A stretch of DNA of 64,000 nucleotides from Vanilla planifolia. Taxonomy: Eukaryota; Streptophyta; Magnoliopsida; Asparagales; Orchidaceae. The stretch is taken from the NCBI GenBank assembly GCA_023846275.1, contig JAIUJO010000085.1:515072-579071 (forward strand). Reading direction: 5' to 3'. The position numbers were made by a program, and so were the translations under genes. Below, piece after piece: positions 13,601-25,300 of the stretch. Each line of letters opens with the position of its first letter. Position 1 is the stretch's first letter. The notes beneath the pieces were generated by a model, which worked only from the letters and a program-made list of their open reading frames with translations, had not been told where the DNA came from and ran no database searches.

Positions 13601-14200
13601 TGCTTGATGTCATAGTCACCAAGATCAAATGTTTAAATACTCATCATCTTTTAAAAAATGTATAGACTTAAATTTAGTTATTTGGTCATGCAATTTTCAA
13701 GATTGAATGGTTGATGATTGCAGCTTCCAACGTTAAATATATAGAATTTAATCATGTAATCTGATTATTATTTTTTTATGACATAATGATCAAATTTAAA
13801 ATGAATCATGTGTTTATCATCAACATTAAAAAGAGCTAAGTGGTTGTCATTTACTTTGATCTAATTACACAATTTTTAATATAATTGTCTATAATAAAAT
13901 CCATCATGCAGCTATCATTTTTTTAAAATTTATCCTAGCTCAAATAGTCGTAATGATGCTCTTATGGATTGTAATGGTAATTGTATAAGCACCATTGACT
14001 CAACCAACCCACTATTTATTGTAAATACCTTTTTTAAATAGTTAAAAAATTCAAGCCATCCTACCTATAATGACTAAATAGGATGTTTTGTAGCTTCTTT
14101 TATTTATGGAAATATGTCCATAAATAATAGATTGTTTTAATAGAAAATTGGCAAAACAATTAAAAAAATTCAATCCGTAGAATTTAAGCCTGAGCAACTA
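10670..14200. other. AT-rich unassigned spacer
   Basis: Extremely A+T-rich sequence with short A and T runs and no open frame of note. About 11,300-11,750 weakly resembles 33,640-34,120 and may be the decayed right part of the old duplication. No coding motif, RNA gene or terminal repeats recognised. Repeated at 44,807-48,337. Confidence 0.45.
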
Positions 14201-14219
14201 TTGAAATTTATTTCTTTCA

Positions 14220-14769
14220 TTTGTTGTGCCCATTATTCTTTTAGCTCTAACTCTCTTTTCTTTTTTCATTCAAGTAAAAGAAAAAACCATTTGCACTTTG
14301 TTTTATAATTCAACGAGCATAGGATTACCATATTCATCAAAATCAAATGTCTTGTTATAATTTTTCTTTTTCTTCAAGTTTCATTTCATTGAAAGATTTC
14401 TATAGCTCTTTTATTTTATTTCATTTTTGTAAGCATCATCTTTTTTTGAAAGTCTGATACTAATTAGTTTATTTTTTTCATGGCCTTTATTTTGGGAGAT
14501 TGTAGGTTTGAATATGAATTGAATCACCAAGGATTATTATACATTTTATTTATTGCCAATTTTGTTATTTTCAATTTTTTTTTCAAAATTTAAAACACAA
14601 TTATTATACTTTAAAAATATATATTTTACAAAAAAAATTTTGCAATGATTTATTCAAGATTAAGAGACTACAAAAAATTGTTGTTGGAAAATATGTTTTA
14701 AAAATACTTTTTCTAAGGTCAAAATATTTTTGTTATCAATTCTTCCCTCTTGTTAAACCATGTTTTAGT
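14220..14769 (+). mobile_element. Candidate 3' part of the 5' LTR of a copia element
   Basis: This AT- and T-rich stretch ends a few bases before a clear, decayed primer binding site, so at least its right part should be the end of a 5' LTR. The left edge is not established. A TG-start at about 14,222 is only a guess, and no second LTR exists to compare with because the element is truncated on the right. Confidence 0.35.
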
Positions 14770-14784
14770 TGGTATTAGAGTTAG
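14770..14784 (+). other. Decayed copia primer binding site (initiator tRNA-Met type)
   Basis: TGGTATTAGAGTTAG differs from the common plant copia site TGGTATCAGAGCTAG only by two C-to-T changes, the kind expected from deamination of methylated cytosines. Its position upstream of gag on the same strand supports the reading. The first 12 bases would pair with the 3' end of initiator tRNA-Met to prime minus-strand DNA synthesis. Confidence 0.75.
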
Positions 14785-17020
14785 ATGCCTTTCTTAGGTG
14801 ATTAAATTTCATGGTAAAAAATTGGTTAAATTTATACTTGTCCAAGTTTTGGTGAATGCGTTTTTGAAATGAAACGTAGTCTGTCAATTTCGTAAGATAC
14901 AGGGTGAATGTTTTACTTAAAAATTATTTTCCTATTTTTAAATGTTTTTATTTCTAAAAAATATTTCTACTTTTATAAAAAAACTATGATTATAAATATA
15001 TATATTATTTTTTAAGTTTATGCAAAATAAATAAAAATGATAATATGACACCATAATTTGGAAGCACTTTTGTTCAAATTAAACCTACATCGACCCCTAA
15101 TTATGGCTGAGAAAAAATGACTAATAAAAGATTATAACTTATAGTTTTTTGGTTCATGTCGAACCCAATACCTTTTATAGGTTCAATTATAACACATATT
15201 TTTCTGAGCTTAGTCCAATCTTGAATTTTTACAAGATCAAATTAAACTCAAGCTTTTGCAAATGTTGGCTTGGCTAACCCAAGAGAACAAAAAAATATAG
15301 CAGGGAAAAATATTGCGATAAATTCGGATAGCTTCCTATATTTGTTGATTAACAAAACAAAACACAATGAGCTTAAATTTAAGAAGGTATATGAGAATTT
15401 AAAAATTTAAATGAATAGGGCTTAGCTAAAAAAAGGTGGTGATTTGTGAATGAGAAGTCGTAGTTACTGTTAGTAAAAATTACCTCAAGGAATATTCACC
15501 AGTATTTTGTTTAGATTTCAAGGATTGATTCATATTCATTAGTTATTTCATTTACACTTGTTAGGTAATTATAGAAAAAGTTTGGTTATAGTTGCTATGA
15601 TGTGTAGAAAAGTCATGCAAAAAGTTATAGCCAAACAACTTAAAAAGCTTGTATAAATTGGATAAAATAGTTTTTTAAAAATGGGTAGTACAAAAGCTAA
15701 ATAATTAGCCATTAGGGCAGCATGGACTAAAGCCATTGGATCAGATTAAAGGTAATATAGACCATGAAATCTAATGCTAAACAAGTTAATGAGTTATGGA
15801 CAATTTGGTCATGGTAGTTTTGATCTAGACCATTCAATCATGCTAAATAACGTATGGATCATTCCATTCAACATAGATAAAGTTACAGTGGATCTCAATT
15901 GTAAGATTCAAATAGGAAAATTATGACCCACATGATTCAAGGAAAAAATTAGAAGAGTTCTTGTCATCCAAAAAGTTAGGATGTAGCTATGGCCATTGAA
16001 GTGCTGCCCAGCTTGATCCAATGCCTTACACCATTCAGTTCAAGAATTCGTCATTAGTCAGAATGACCTCGAACAAATTTAGTTCTGATTGTTTCTTGAC
16101 CTGAGGCTTGCGGGTGGCCCCTCTTGCTAGCCCAATCAGAGAGCTTTGCACTTAGGCACAAGGTAGGACGTGGCAATTATTTTATAATTTATATTATGAA
16201 AAATTTAAAATAATTAATTTTTTTTAATTTAGTTAAAGTTTAGTAAAAAAACTAAAATGAAATTTGACAAGGATAAGATTTAATTAAGAAAATTATTATG
16301 GGATTAAAATATAAAATCTTATTTTTTTGCAAAATCAATGAGATGTTTGAACAATTTGGTACCTGAATATGATTTGAAATTAAAATAAAATGAAATTATC
16401 ATAAAATCAATAACCTAATATTTGATAACAAAAAACACTTTTAAAATTTAAGGAACATATATTCAATCTTTGAAGCTTACTAAATACTCCATGGTACTTT
16501 AGAAATAAGTAATTTACCATCTTCAAATGTACATAGCTTATTATTTAAATGTAAAAGTATTTTACATTAAACAAGTATATTGAAATAAAATATGAAACAT
16601 CTATGACTTGACCCATCAAAGCCAAGGGTGACCTAACAGCTTCCACTAGTAAGCTACCACTTTTTGTGGTCATTATAATCTCTATTGAAATAATAAGACT
16701 ACCATTAACTTGAAGTGAGTAAGTAGGGAAATAGACACTTAAACAATTTATAAGGAGTATTAAAAAAAAAGTTTAAAAATGGATACAAGGAAAAACATAG
16801 AATTTAATTAAACAATAAAGATATTAATATTTTAATTTGTTCTTTGAATGTTTTTAAGGCTAATTGTATTATGAGTTTAGAAATTACTTTTGAAATTTGC
16901 CACAAGTTAATACTAACATGAAATGGTACATCTTTTTATTTAAGAAATTAAAATTGATATGATGACATATGATTAAGAATTATTGAAAATGCTTTCTAAT
17001 GTATTTATTGATAGAATGTA
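14785..17020. other. Interrupted gag N-terminal interval with an anonymous insert
   Basis: Copia elements normally have about 1 kb between the PBS and the zinc knuckle, whereas here there are about 2.6 kb. No gag N-terminal motifs were recognised. The subregion 15,690-16,190 is visibly less AT-rich than its surroundings and is probably inserted DNA. Five of the six substitutions between the two 34-kb copies that I saw fall between 15,489 and 17,619. Confidence 0.5.
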
Positions 17021-17021
17021 T

Positions 17022-17700
17022 ATTTGATTTATTAACATTATTAATGGGCTTTTTAGTCTAGAAAAGACTATATCTATAAATTAACATCAAAATAAGATCC
17101 TTAGAATTTTGCTAAAAGAGTACAAATCTTTCACCACAACCTCCAAGATTACTACAAGCATTTCTATACAACATTGGATGACTTTACAGGTGAGCTCATG
17201 ACTAATGAACTATTGATGGAGAGGAGAAAAGAAAAGAAATTATTTATTTACAAAAAAAACTAATGAACAAATAGTAAACAATAACCCTAAAAAAAGAGAA
17301 AGATACCATAGAAAAGTTGACCACATATGAAGATAGCATAGCTCTAATTTTTGATAGTGTTTCTAAAATTTTTGGTGTTACAAGAACATATATGAAACAA
17401 AGGTCCAGAAAGGGAGTGAAAATAAAAGAGGAGTTCTTTTACCATGAGTGTGACAAACTAAGAAATACAAAACTAGCATGTTCTATGGAGTTAAATTAAA
17501 TTAAAATTGAGAAGAATGCAATCAAGAAGAGCAAGAACTAGAAGATGAAAACATTGAATATAGCTTGAAGTGACTTTGAGTAGACTAATACAAGTGATGA
17601 GGAAAAGAACATTGAAGTACAATTTTTGATGGTGACCTAAGAGGATGAAGAAGAAATGTGAACATTATCAAGTGAAGTAGAGGTAAGTTATTACAATGAA
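17022..17700 (+). pseudogene. Copia gag remnant with zinc knuckle
   Basis: Gag forms the virus-like particle and binds RNA. FINIINGLFSLEKT (from about 17,028) fits the family segment resembling FxxIVNxLxxLGKT, followed by KILRILLKEYKSFTT, like KILRSLPKxWxxKVT, and TLDDFTGELMTNEL (about 17,172), like TLEELIGSLMTHE. FFYHECDKLRNTKLAC (about 17,436-17,483) is a degraded CCHC knuckle: the second and last cysteines remain, but the central GH is lost. Downstream, NTSDEEKNIEVQFLMVT and an EDEEEM stretch correspond to the acidic region that usually follows the knuckle. An open frame of 60 codons at 17,317-17,499 is the longest surviving piece. Stops and frame changes make it non-functional. Confidence 0.85.
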
Positions 17701-18444
17701 GGATTACCTTAGCAATGAATTTCGAAGTAATAATATGATACTTTATGTAAGGAATAGAAGAAACTAAAAGAAATGCAAAACGAATATTTTAGTCTTTGTG
17801 AACATATTAAAAATATGGCTAAGACATATTTAATGAACATGCGAAAGGCTAATGATGGATTAGAATAAAAACTTAAGGGTATGCATCATTAGTTAAAGAA
17901 TTAATAATCATAAATCCTTGAAACATAATTTTTCAATATTAAATGCAAAATTGATTTGTAGAAATATTTTTTTTCAAATGCTAGAATATATCATGTTCAT
18001 TGGGATAAAGGAAATGCGAATATTTTACAAGGTTACAATAACATTTTTACATGCCATTATAGCATGCAAATCAAATATACACCACATGTAGGTATTGTTA
18101 AAGCTCATATTTAATCAAAATTTCCTAAAATTTCTTGATAGTTAGGGCAAACTATAGTTCATCTACTCAAAAATATGCTTGGCCTAAAAAGTTTTGGCTT
18201 CATAAGTCTAACAATTAATTTATAATTGAAGGAAAGTTTTCTTTTGAAAGATGAGCAAGGCGTGTCTCTTGGATTGTTGATGTTTGAGATACATTACTAA
18301 AACAATCAATTTATTATACTAATAGGAAGCCTATGTTTAAGGAGAAGTACTACTTAATGAGAACTCAAAGAAATATATCAAATGAATAAGTACTACTAGA
18401 AATTCTGCATTTTTTATTACTAAGGTCTTTTAGCTTAAAGGTTA

Positions 18445-19070
18445 ATGTATAATTTCGAAAATATGAGTGAATTATGTGATAACAATTTTAGTATTTTATT
18501 TCATTCCAGTACATATAAATTTATTAAAGATGGAAATCTTTTAGTTATTGCAACTAAAAGAAATAACATATATTTAAATGATTTGCAAAAAGTAAACAAT
18601 TCTCAACAGAATGTTTGTCATATGTTAAAAAGTATAAGTTATGGCATAGATGATTTTGTCATGCTAGCACACATACCTTAAGAAAAATTATTAAATATAA
18701 CTTAAATAAAGGTTAAACTAAATTTCCTTTTCTAGATGATTATGTATACCCTTTGAACTTTCTCAAATTAATGATTTAGAGATAAATAATGCATGAGTAT
18801 AGGGCATAAGAATTATGAATTGGTTGTGTTAGAAGACTATTTTTGGTATACATAGATAATTTTCTTGCAAAAAAGGAGTAAATGTTTTAGAACATTTTAT
18901 ATCTTGATAACTAAATTAGAAAGGGAGATTTGCCATAATTTAGTTTTTACTAGAAGCAATAATGAAGGTGAATTTAGAAGGGAGAAAATTATTAATTATT
19001 TTAATAATAATAGAAGAATTTCACTAATATTTTCTATATTTTGGATGAAAATTAGATACTGAACTCATAT
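18445..19070 (+). pseudogene. Copia GAG-pre-integrase and partial integrase remnant
   Basis: Integrase inserts element DNA into the host genome. The frame at 18,445-18,681 (NMSELCDNNFSILFHSS, then a stretch ending NNIYLNDL) matches the GAG-pre-integrase region, family pattern resembling SISQLCDxGFxVxF...NNVYxIDL. From about 18,800, GHKNYELVVLEDYFWYT matches the segment GGKRYxLVIVDDYSRFTW, and the 65-codon frame at 18,865-19,062 continues with FLQKRSKCFRTF and TRSNNEGEFRREKI, where the family has RSDHGGEFEN. The catalytic aspartate of that box is asparagine here. Sequence ends near the point where the family reads HxFSAPRTPQQNG, so the rest is missing. Confidence 0.85.
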
Positions 19071-19084
19071 ATTTTGAAATAGTA

Positions 19085-19735
19085 ACAACTTTGACAGAGG
19101 AGTATGATCTCTTATAGATTGAAGTAAATGTGAATAAGTTGATCCAATTCTACAAAAGTATTGCACTACTATTGCTGAGAATAGATCAATCTATGCATGA
19201 TTATTTAACAACTAGTGTATCCTTCTACTGATTTTTTCCCTTTTCATTCCTTATCCATGTAAATAAATGCCAAATGAGCGAGAGTTCCCTTACTGACCAT
19301 GTATTGATGGAATCAATGAATTCATTCATTACTTCCTTCCTAAGATTATATGAACTCTTTTATCCATCAAGTGTAGCTATTACATTAAAGTATGTTATTT
19401 CTATCCATGGAGCTCTATTTCCTTCACAAATTGACCCACAATGTACCAAAGTGTTCTTCATTTACCACTTGAATTCAGCATGCACATAAGTATCATTGGC
19501 ACCATTTTATCTTCATGATTATCAATGAGCAAGTGAACTACTGCTCATCTTGATTTAAGGTTTGGAAATGTATGCTTTTAATTCATAATATCTAAATCCC
19601 ATTGGATTTGTTTGCAATGTAGTGCTCAAATTCTAATCTCTTAGATAGATTATGCAATTAGCTTTTGTAATCCATAGGTTCTATGAGAGCAATTAGAAAT
19701 ATTTTTGTTTCTAGTAGAAGTACAAATTGCCTTCC
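19085..19735 (-). pseudogene. LINE-C endonuclease fragment (first copy)
   Basis: This is an APE-type endonuclease of a third plant LINE, read on the minus strand. LLLETKIFLIALIEPMDYKS (from about 19,720) fits the LQETK catalytic box with Q lost; KSNGI corresponds to the SGGI segment; APWIEITYFNVIATLDG (about 19,415-19,375) fits PWxxGGDFNVI; RKEVMNEFIDSINTW and ELSLIWHLFTWIRNEKGK fit the FxxFIxxxxLxDLPLxGxxFTW segment; and HLLQSIRDHTPLSK (about 19,135-19,093) fits LPRxxSDHxPLLL, with the catalytic SDH now RDH. The fragment stops at about 19,085, abutting the copia integrase. No reverse transcriptase of this element was found, and no DUF4283-like ORF1 was recognised upstream. The plus-strand frame at 19,274-19,489 is its shadow. 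Confidence 0.75.
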
Positions 19736-22375
19736 ATAGCCCTTATTTGCTTTACATCTAATATTACAAGCAAGGATGTTATCCAATAAAAGTCATTTGT
19801 TATGACATTTTAGAAAATCAGGCACTTCTACAGATCTTACTCAAACTAAGATGCCTCTTTAACAATTTTTAATATTTCTCTTTGAGTGACTACTCTAAAT
19901 TAGATTGAAATCTTCCTCTTTAGATTACATAAGATGAGAATTTGTAGATCATTTAAGCTAGATATTGCTAAAATCATAAAATGATTGTTCCTTGTTAATT
20001 CATTTGGAAACTTGGTTTTCCTTAAGCATATGCTAATTGTACTAAAAACTAAATTAGCTAAACCATTTGTGACTTTTTATACTTCTTCCTTGTAGTGGGA
20101 CCATTTCGTAGTGGCCCAATACTTTTTCATAGAACATCCTTATCTAAAATGAAACTCTAAGAATGTAGTGACTTTAAATTTAGAATGTTGCTTATTTCAT
20201 AAATAATGGCTTAGTGAGATTATATTCATTCACATTTGTTAGTGCTTAGTTTTTGTTACTTATTTGGTGAATTTTTTTTTGTTGAATAAAAGTGTAACTC
20301 TGGCCATAGAAATTGATTTAATAATAAACATATCATATTGAAATTTTTGCCATAACCTATTTGAGTTTCAAAATTTTTTGTTATCTAGATTCAACTAGGT
20401 AATTCCTTCACTAGATCCTATTCAACAGACATCTTGTTTATGCTTAATCTAGTTAGCTTTATAGTAGATGTTATCACTTGTATATGAGTTTTTACTAACA
20501 AAGCTAAGAAGTGTGGAGCTACCTCATTAAGAAACTCAAATCAAACATAAATTAGAGCTAATGTTGATTGAAACAATAGTCATGTGAAATATTGTTTTCT
20601 TAACGTCACTGATGTTCTAATCTTGGTGATGCCAACATCTCATATAATCAATCAAATTTAATTAGTACATGTTACTTATCCTAAAATGAAACCTTTTAGT
20701 CATTAAAAATTTTTATTTTCTTAAATGCCACTACCAATATTTAGAAAAATGTGTGAAAATTTATTCATTAATGCAAGCATTAATGGTGTATCAATTCTTT
20801 TAATTTTTTCTTCTTTAAAAATAATTTTTTGTTGACCATTGATGGTTCTTTTTGGTTGATGCAAAATAATGAAACATTTGCTGCCTAGCAAACAACTTCA
20901 ACAAATGAATGGTCGAGGGATGTGAGGCCCCTTACACTTACAACAAAGACTCCACTATATGTAGCAATTAAGATATTCATCGATACTATCACTGCCTATC
21001 CATCACAACGATTGACCATTTAATTATTGGTTATTTATTATTGTTGCTCATGTATTCAATAGAATCTTAGAAATGATTATTTGGGATACGGAATACTAAT
21101 TAGTCATTTCTTAATAATGAAATAATTGTGTGCATCGTAATTTAACATAATTTGCCACTATAAAATGGACAATACTCAAGCCTTCTTATATGACACCTTT
21201 TCATGAGAAGATTCACTAATTCTTACATGTTTTTAATTAGATAATTAATCTATCCACAAGAATTGGTTGAGATTTAAAAATTTAAGATTGGGTTAAATAC
21301 ATGTGCGTCAAGATTATTAGCAATTCCAAAAAAATACATAACATATGTATTTAAGGGTAGAATTTTAGTTCACCTAGATTCCTTATTCAACTTATTTTGA
21401 TTCACAATGGACTCATCCTTATCAATTTCGGTGTGGCTTAATTCCTAGTTAATCAAAATTAATTGAATAATTGACTTATATTGAAAAATTATTTTTCTTA
21501 TTGATTATGGTCTTAAAATCATACAATGTTTTGCTAAGTTTAAATGTTTATTACTTGTTGTTAGATTTTGGGTACACGATCAATTCTTGTAGCTAATCGT
21601 TATGAATATAGTTTTACTAATTATTTAAACAAATAATTGATGGTGATGATTAAATATTAAAATAATACATACATGAATAATAGATTTTGTAATTACCATA
21701 CAATGTTAAGGCGGTGATGAAATAATATCATCTACTCACACAGAATAGTTCCCAAATCAAATAGTTCAAGATACTAATCTTAATGAGAAATTTCTTATGT
21801 CAATTTGAATCCAACAAAGTTAATTTTAGCCACTACAGGAGCTTATACTATAAGGAGTCCTACCTAATTTCCTAAAGCTTTGTATTTACGACTCGAAAAC
21901 ACTTTCTAGTCGTTAGACGTATTAATGTGTGGTGAGTGCGTAGCATTCTAAATTCACATAAAAAATAATGTCACCTATGAATTCAAGCATATTTACATGG
22001 AATTGGAGAATGGTTTTCCTCAAAGAGTAGTGCAATATATTTTGACTATGTCTAAAACAATAAATTGGTGTTAGATATGATGTTACATATGTAAAGCACA
22101 CAAATTGGTTCTTGATGATATGCAATTTTCATGTATAAAATTTATCAATATCGATATTAACAAGAGTTTGGAATGATGCATGCATATGCATATATGATGT
22201 ATAAGCTAAAATATTTCGTTCAAAAATTAGAATTTATTGAATTAAAAAAACAGAAAAATTTGAATCAAGTTCTCAGGGGATATTGCCATACTAATTCTTT
22301 TTTTCATGTAATTCAGTAGTGAAAGAATTCTTCAAATAGTCATCAAGCTTTAATGATTCATTTTTTCTTAAGTTA
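19735..22375. other. Unassigned sequence between LINE-C and copy B
   Basis: The right flank of LINE-C may continue for several hundred bases as decayed 5' parts of that element (minus strand), but I could not recognise an ORF1 domain. A slightly GC-richer patch lies at about 20,880-21,020. The minus-strand open frame at 21,922-22,125 has no recognisable motif. Repeated at 53,872-56,512. Confidence 0.4.
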
Positions 22376-25300
22376 ACCATATATTATTTCAAGATTGTAA
22401 AGATAATCAGAAACAAACAAATCATGAAATGACATAACAAAAGAACATAAAAATAAATGAATGTTTTAGTATTAAACTTGAAAATAAGTTTTTTTTTTAT
22501 TTTGTAATGTTTTTTCATATAAATTTTTGTAAATTGTAGCTATTAAAAAAAATTTCATAAAGATAAAAGATGGTGGTTTGTAGTTTAATTAGAAATTATG
22601 GAAAGTTCTTACAGCTAACCATTCCTTAATACAAAGTTAATATAAAATCATATCTAAAAGCTATATTTTCGCCATCAATAATTGAAATGTTGCAACATTC
22701 ATGGAACTTATCCATATAAAGGCTTACCCAATGGTTTTATAGTTTTACAATTGAAAATTTTAGTACTGCTAGACAAGGAAAAACTCTTTAAGAAGCTTAA
22801 GGCATGCATTGGTCATTAACATAAGAGATGCTAAACAAATAAAATAGTGGTTTTAATCACAAACATCCAGAATACTCAAGTTAGTGGCAAAATGCTAAGG
22901 TTTAGAAGTGGAGTTTTCAAAATGATAAATAATAAAATCACATGTTCACTAAGACATACTAGAAATTTTGATTGGATGAATAATTTTCCAAAAGTTAAAA
23001 TTTAATAAGAGCTTTCTCAAAGATTTGATGCTCCTGTAAATATTGGATAATATTTTGGGATCTCTATTTTTTAAACCTTTCACTCTCCTTCTTAAGTTTC
23101 CTTTAAAATCACATTGTTATATTGAATATACATAACATGCTTCTATTAAACTAGCTTTATGGAAGCACTTTAATATTTTATTCAAATTACATTGCTTAAA
23201 ATATTTTGAGTATCACTATTTATAAATATCTTAATGCTATAAAGACAAGTAGTTTACCTTGGATATAAAACAATATTTTTTTGAAATATGTGCAAAATAT
23301 TTCATTATTCTAAAGTACATTTTAAGAATTCCCATATTCAACACAAATTATAAAAATACTAATTTGAATTTGACAAAAAATTATTCTTTTAAATGAAGAA
23401 AAATTAATTTGGCAAAAGAAGCTCTTAATTTGGCATGTGCATTTTGAGTTTCAATCTAGTAAGTTGCGACGAGGTGTCCTACGCGAACAATGCAGCACAA
23501 GTAGAGAAACTTAATTACACCTCATCTCTAATATGTGGGCCAGCATGAGATAACTAGTCGAGATGCATTCACCGGTCAAGAAATTTCGTGGATTATAGAT
23601 CAACAGTGGTCAAAGTGTATTAAGCAGATCAATGAGTTTGTAGAGTCAAGGCAGGTCTAGTAGGACACACAAATTAATAGTAGTACTGGTAAAGGTGGAA
23701 TATGTTAGTGAGTAAAGCAACCCAACCCTTAATTTTAAGCCTTTTTAATGTCATTTTGTAAAACACTTTATGCTAAAAGAATTATCATACTACTATAAAG
23801 ATATACTGGATAGCATTTAATGTTAGAAGTTTTTAAAAAGATACTAATCAATCTCGAAATGAAGAAAAATTATAAATACAAATAATTTCAAAATTTGATA
23901 GAAGGAAAATTAAAAAGTGTAATGAGCATGGGTGAATTGTAGTTGGCCCTTATAACAGGAATGATATAAAAGACTAACTAAAAGTTGAGATACCAAACTT
24001 GGAATGGCTCTAAGTCCATGTAAGACTAGTATCCATTGGAGCTTCTGTGTGATGTGTAGAATGTTACTATGTCACAGCCTTACTAAAGTTTTTTAAACGT
24101 AAGAACATAAGTACTCAATGATTTTTTTAAAGTGTGAAATATAACCTATTGGCTAATTCTAAAGAAAAAAAAATAGTTATACAATTTTCTCTTCAAAGAA
24201 GAAATAATGTCTAATTTTGTCATATGTGATGTCTAGCATCATATGAATGTTGATATAAAAAGATTATATAGTTTTTTAAGCTATGTTGATATAAATGATC
24301 CCCATAGTTTCCTTAATAATGCAATGCATGGCTTTATTTGTGTGGCAATGAGAAAATTAAGAATTTAGTTTTTCAAAATTTTGAGTAATTAGATGATGAT
24401 ATGTAATTTCACTAGTGTATGATTAAATTGATTATAAGTCATATAGTTCTATTTACATTTGTTATAATCATTTTAGATCTCTTAAAAACATTTAATCAAC
24501 TTTTCCACCATTACTAAATATTGAAGTCACAATAGTTATAAATTAGTACTTAAAATGCATTATTATTTTTATCAAGATTTCTAAAGGCTTGGTTCATATG
24601 CTAAAAAGTTACCATTCAAATATTTGGAGTGTCTCATTGAAGTATTAGTATTACCAATTCAATCTATTGGTTCGAATGAGTCCAATGCATAAAGGTAATT
24701 GTAGTTAGCATGTTTGATTCCAAATAAGTTATGCATTGAAATTGTATAACACACATAAGAGTGTAGTGACTTGTCTTGGTCTAAGGAACTATCATATTGT
24801 ATGATAAGAACCATATTAATAAACATTTTATGAAAATATTGATGAATTGATAAACAAAGCTAATTAAGGAATTGAATCACAAAAAGTAAGTCAATGTGCC
24901 TCAATGATAATTTGATTAATGTAATAATGTATTATTTTAACTAAACTGTTTGACACAAATCAAAGCAATTTCAGAGAAATCCAAATGGTTCGTGCCATGC
25001 CACATATTTAGCTTATGATGACCTTACTCTCAAGTAAGATATCATGTACTACACTGATGGATTTTGTGATTGTATGATGTAAGGAAAAAAAATTGGTGTG
25101 AACATGTTTCTCCAATCCTTTCCAATGAGTGGTAGTATTTGATTGACTTTAACACAAAAAAGAAGCACAAAAGATAGATATGATTGTTCAACCTCAATAA
25201 ATGTGCATAGAAGATTGTAATCTTGATGTGAAAAGTTATATTAGGCTGATTAAGGAATCATAATGCACATGCTAAGAAATTGTTCTCCATTGGAATAATC

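Larger units (their letters stand above)
14770..19075 (+). mobile_element. Truncated Ty1/copia retrotransposon (first copy)
   Basis: Plus-strand order is PBS (14,770), gag C-terminal part (17,022-17,500), acidic post-knuckle region (to about 17,700), and the GAG-pre-integrase and integrase region (18,445-19,070). Reverse transcriptase, RNase H and the 3' LTR are missing. The element stops inside the integrase at about 19,070, where minus-strand LINE-C endonuclease sequence begins. Frames are broken by many stops. The gag and knuckle layout resembles Tork/SIRE-type plant elements, but the lineage is not firm. Confidence 0.85.

Noticed and set aside
13600..13930. Possible degenerate tandem repeat with similar phrases recurring about every 100 bp.
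   Set aside because: The similarity is short and of the level expected by chance in such AT-rich sequence.
19274..19489. 71-codon plus-strand frame as a possible small gene.
   Set aside because: Antisense to the LINE-C endonuclease, which matches family motifs on the other strand.
22170..22200. GCATGCATATGCATATATG palindromic stretch as a regulatory site.
   Set aside because: Short alternating purine-pyrimidine palindromes are common in AT-rich DNA, and nothing nearby needs regulation.
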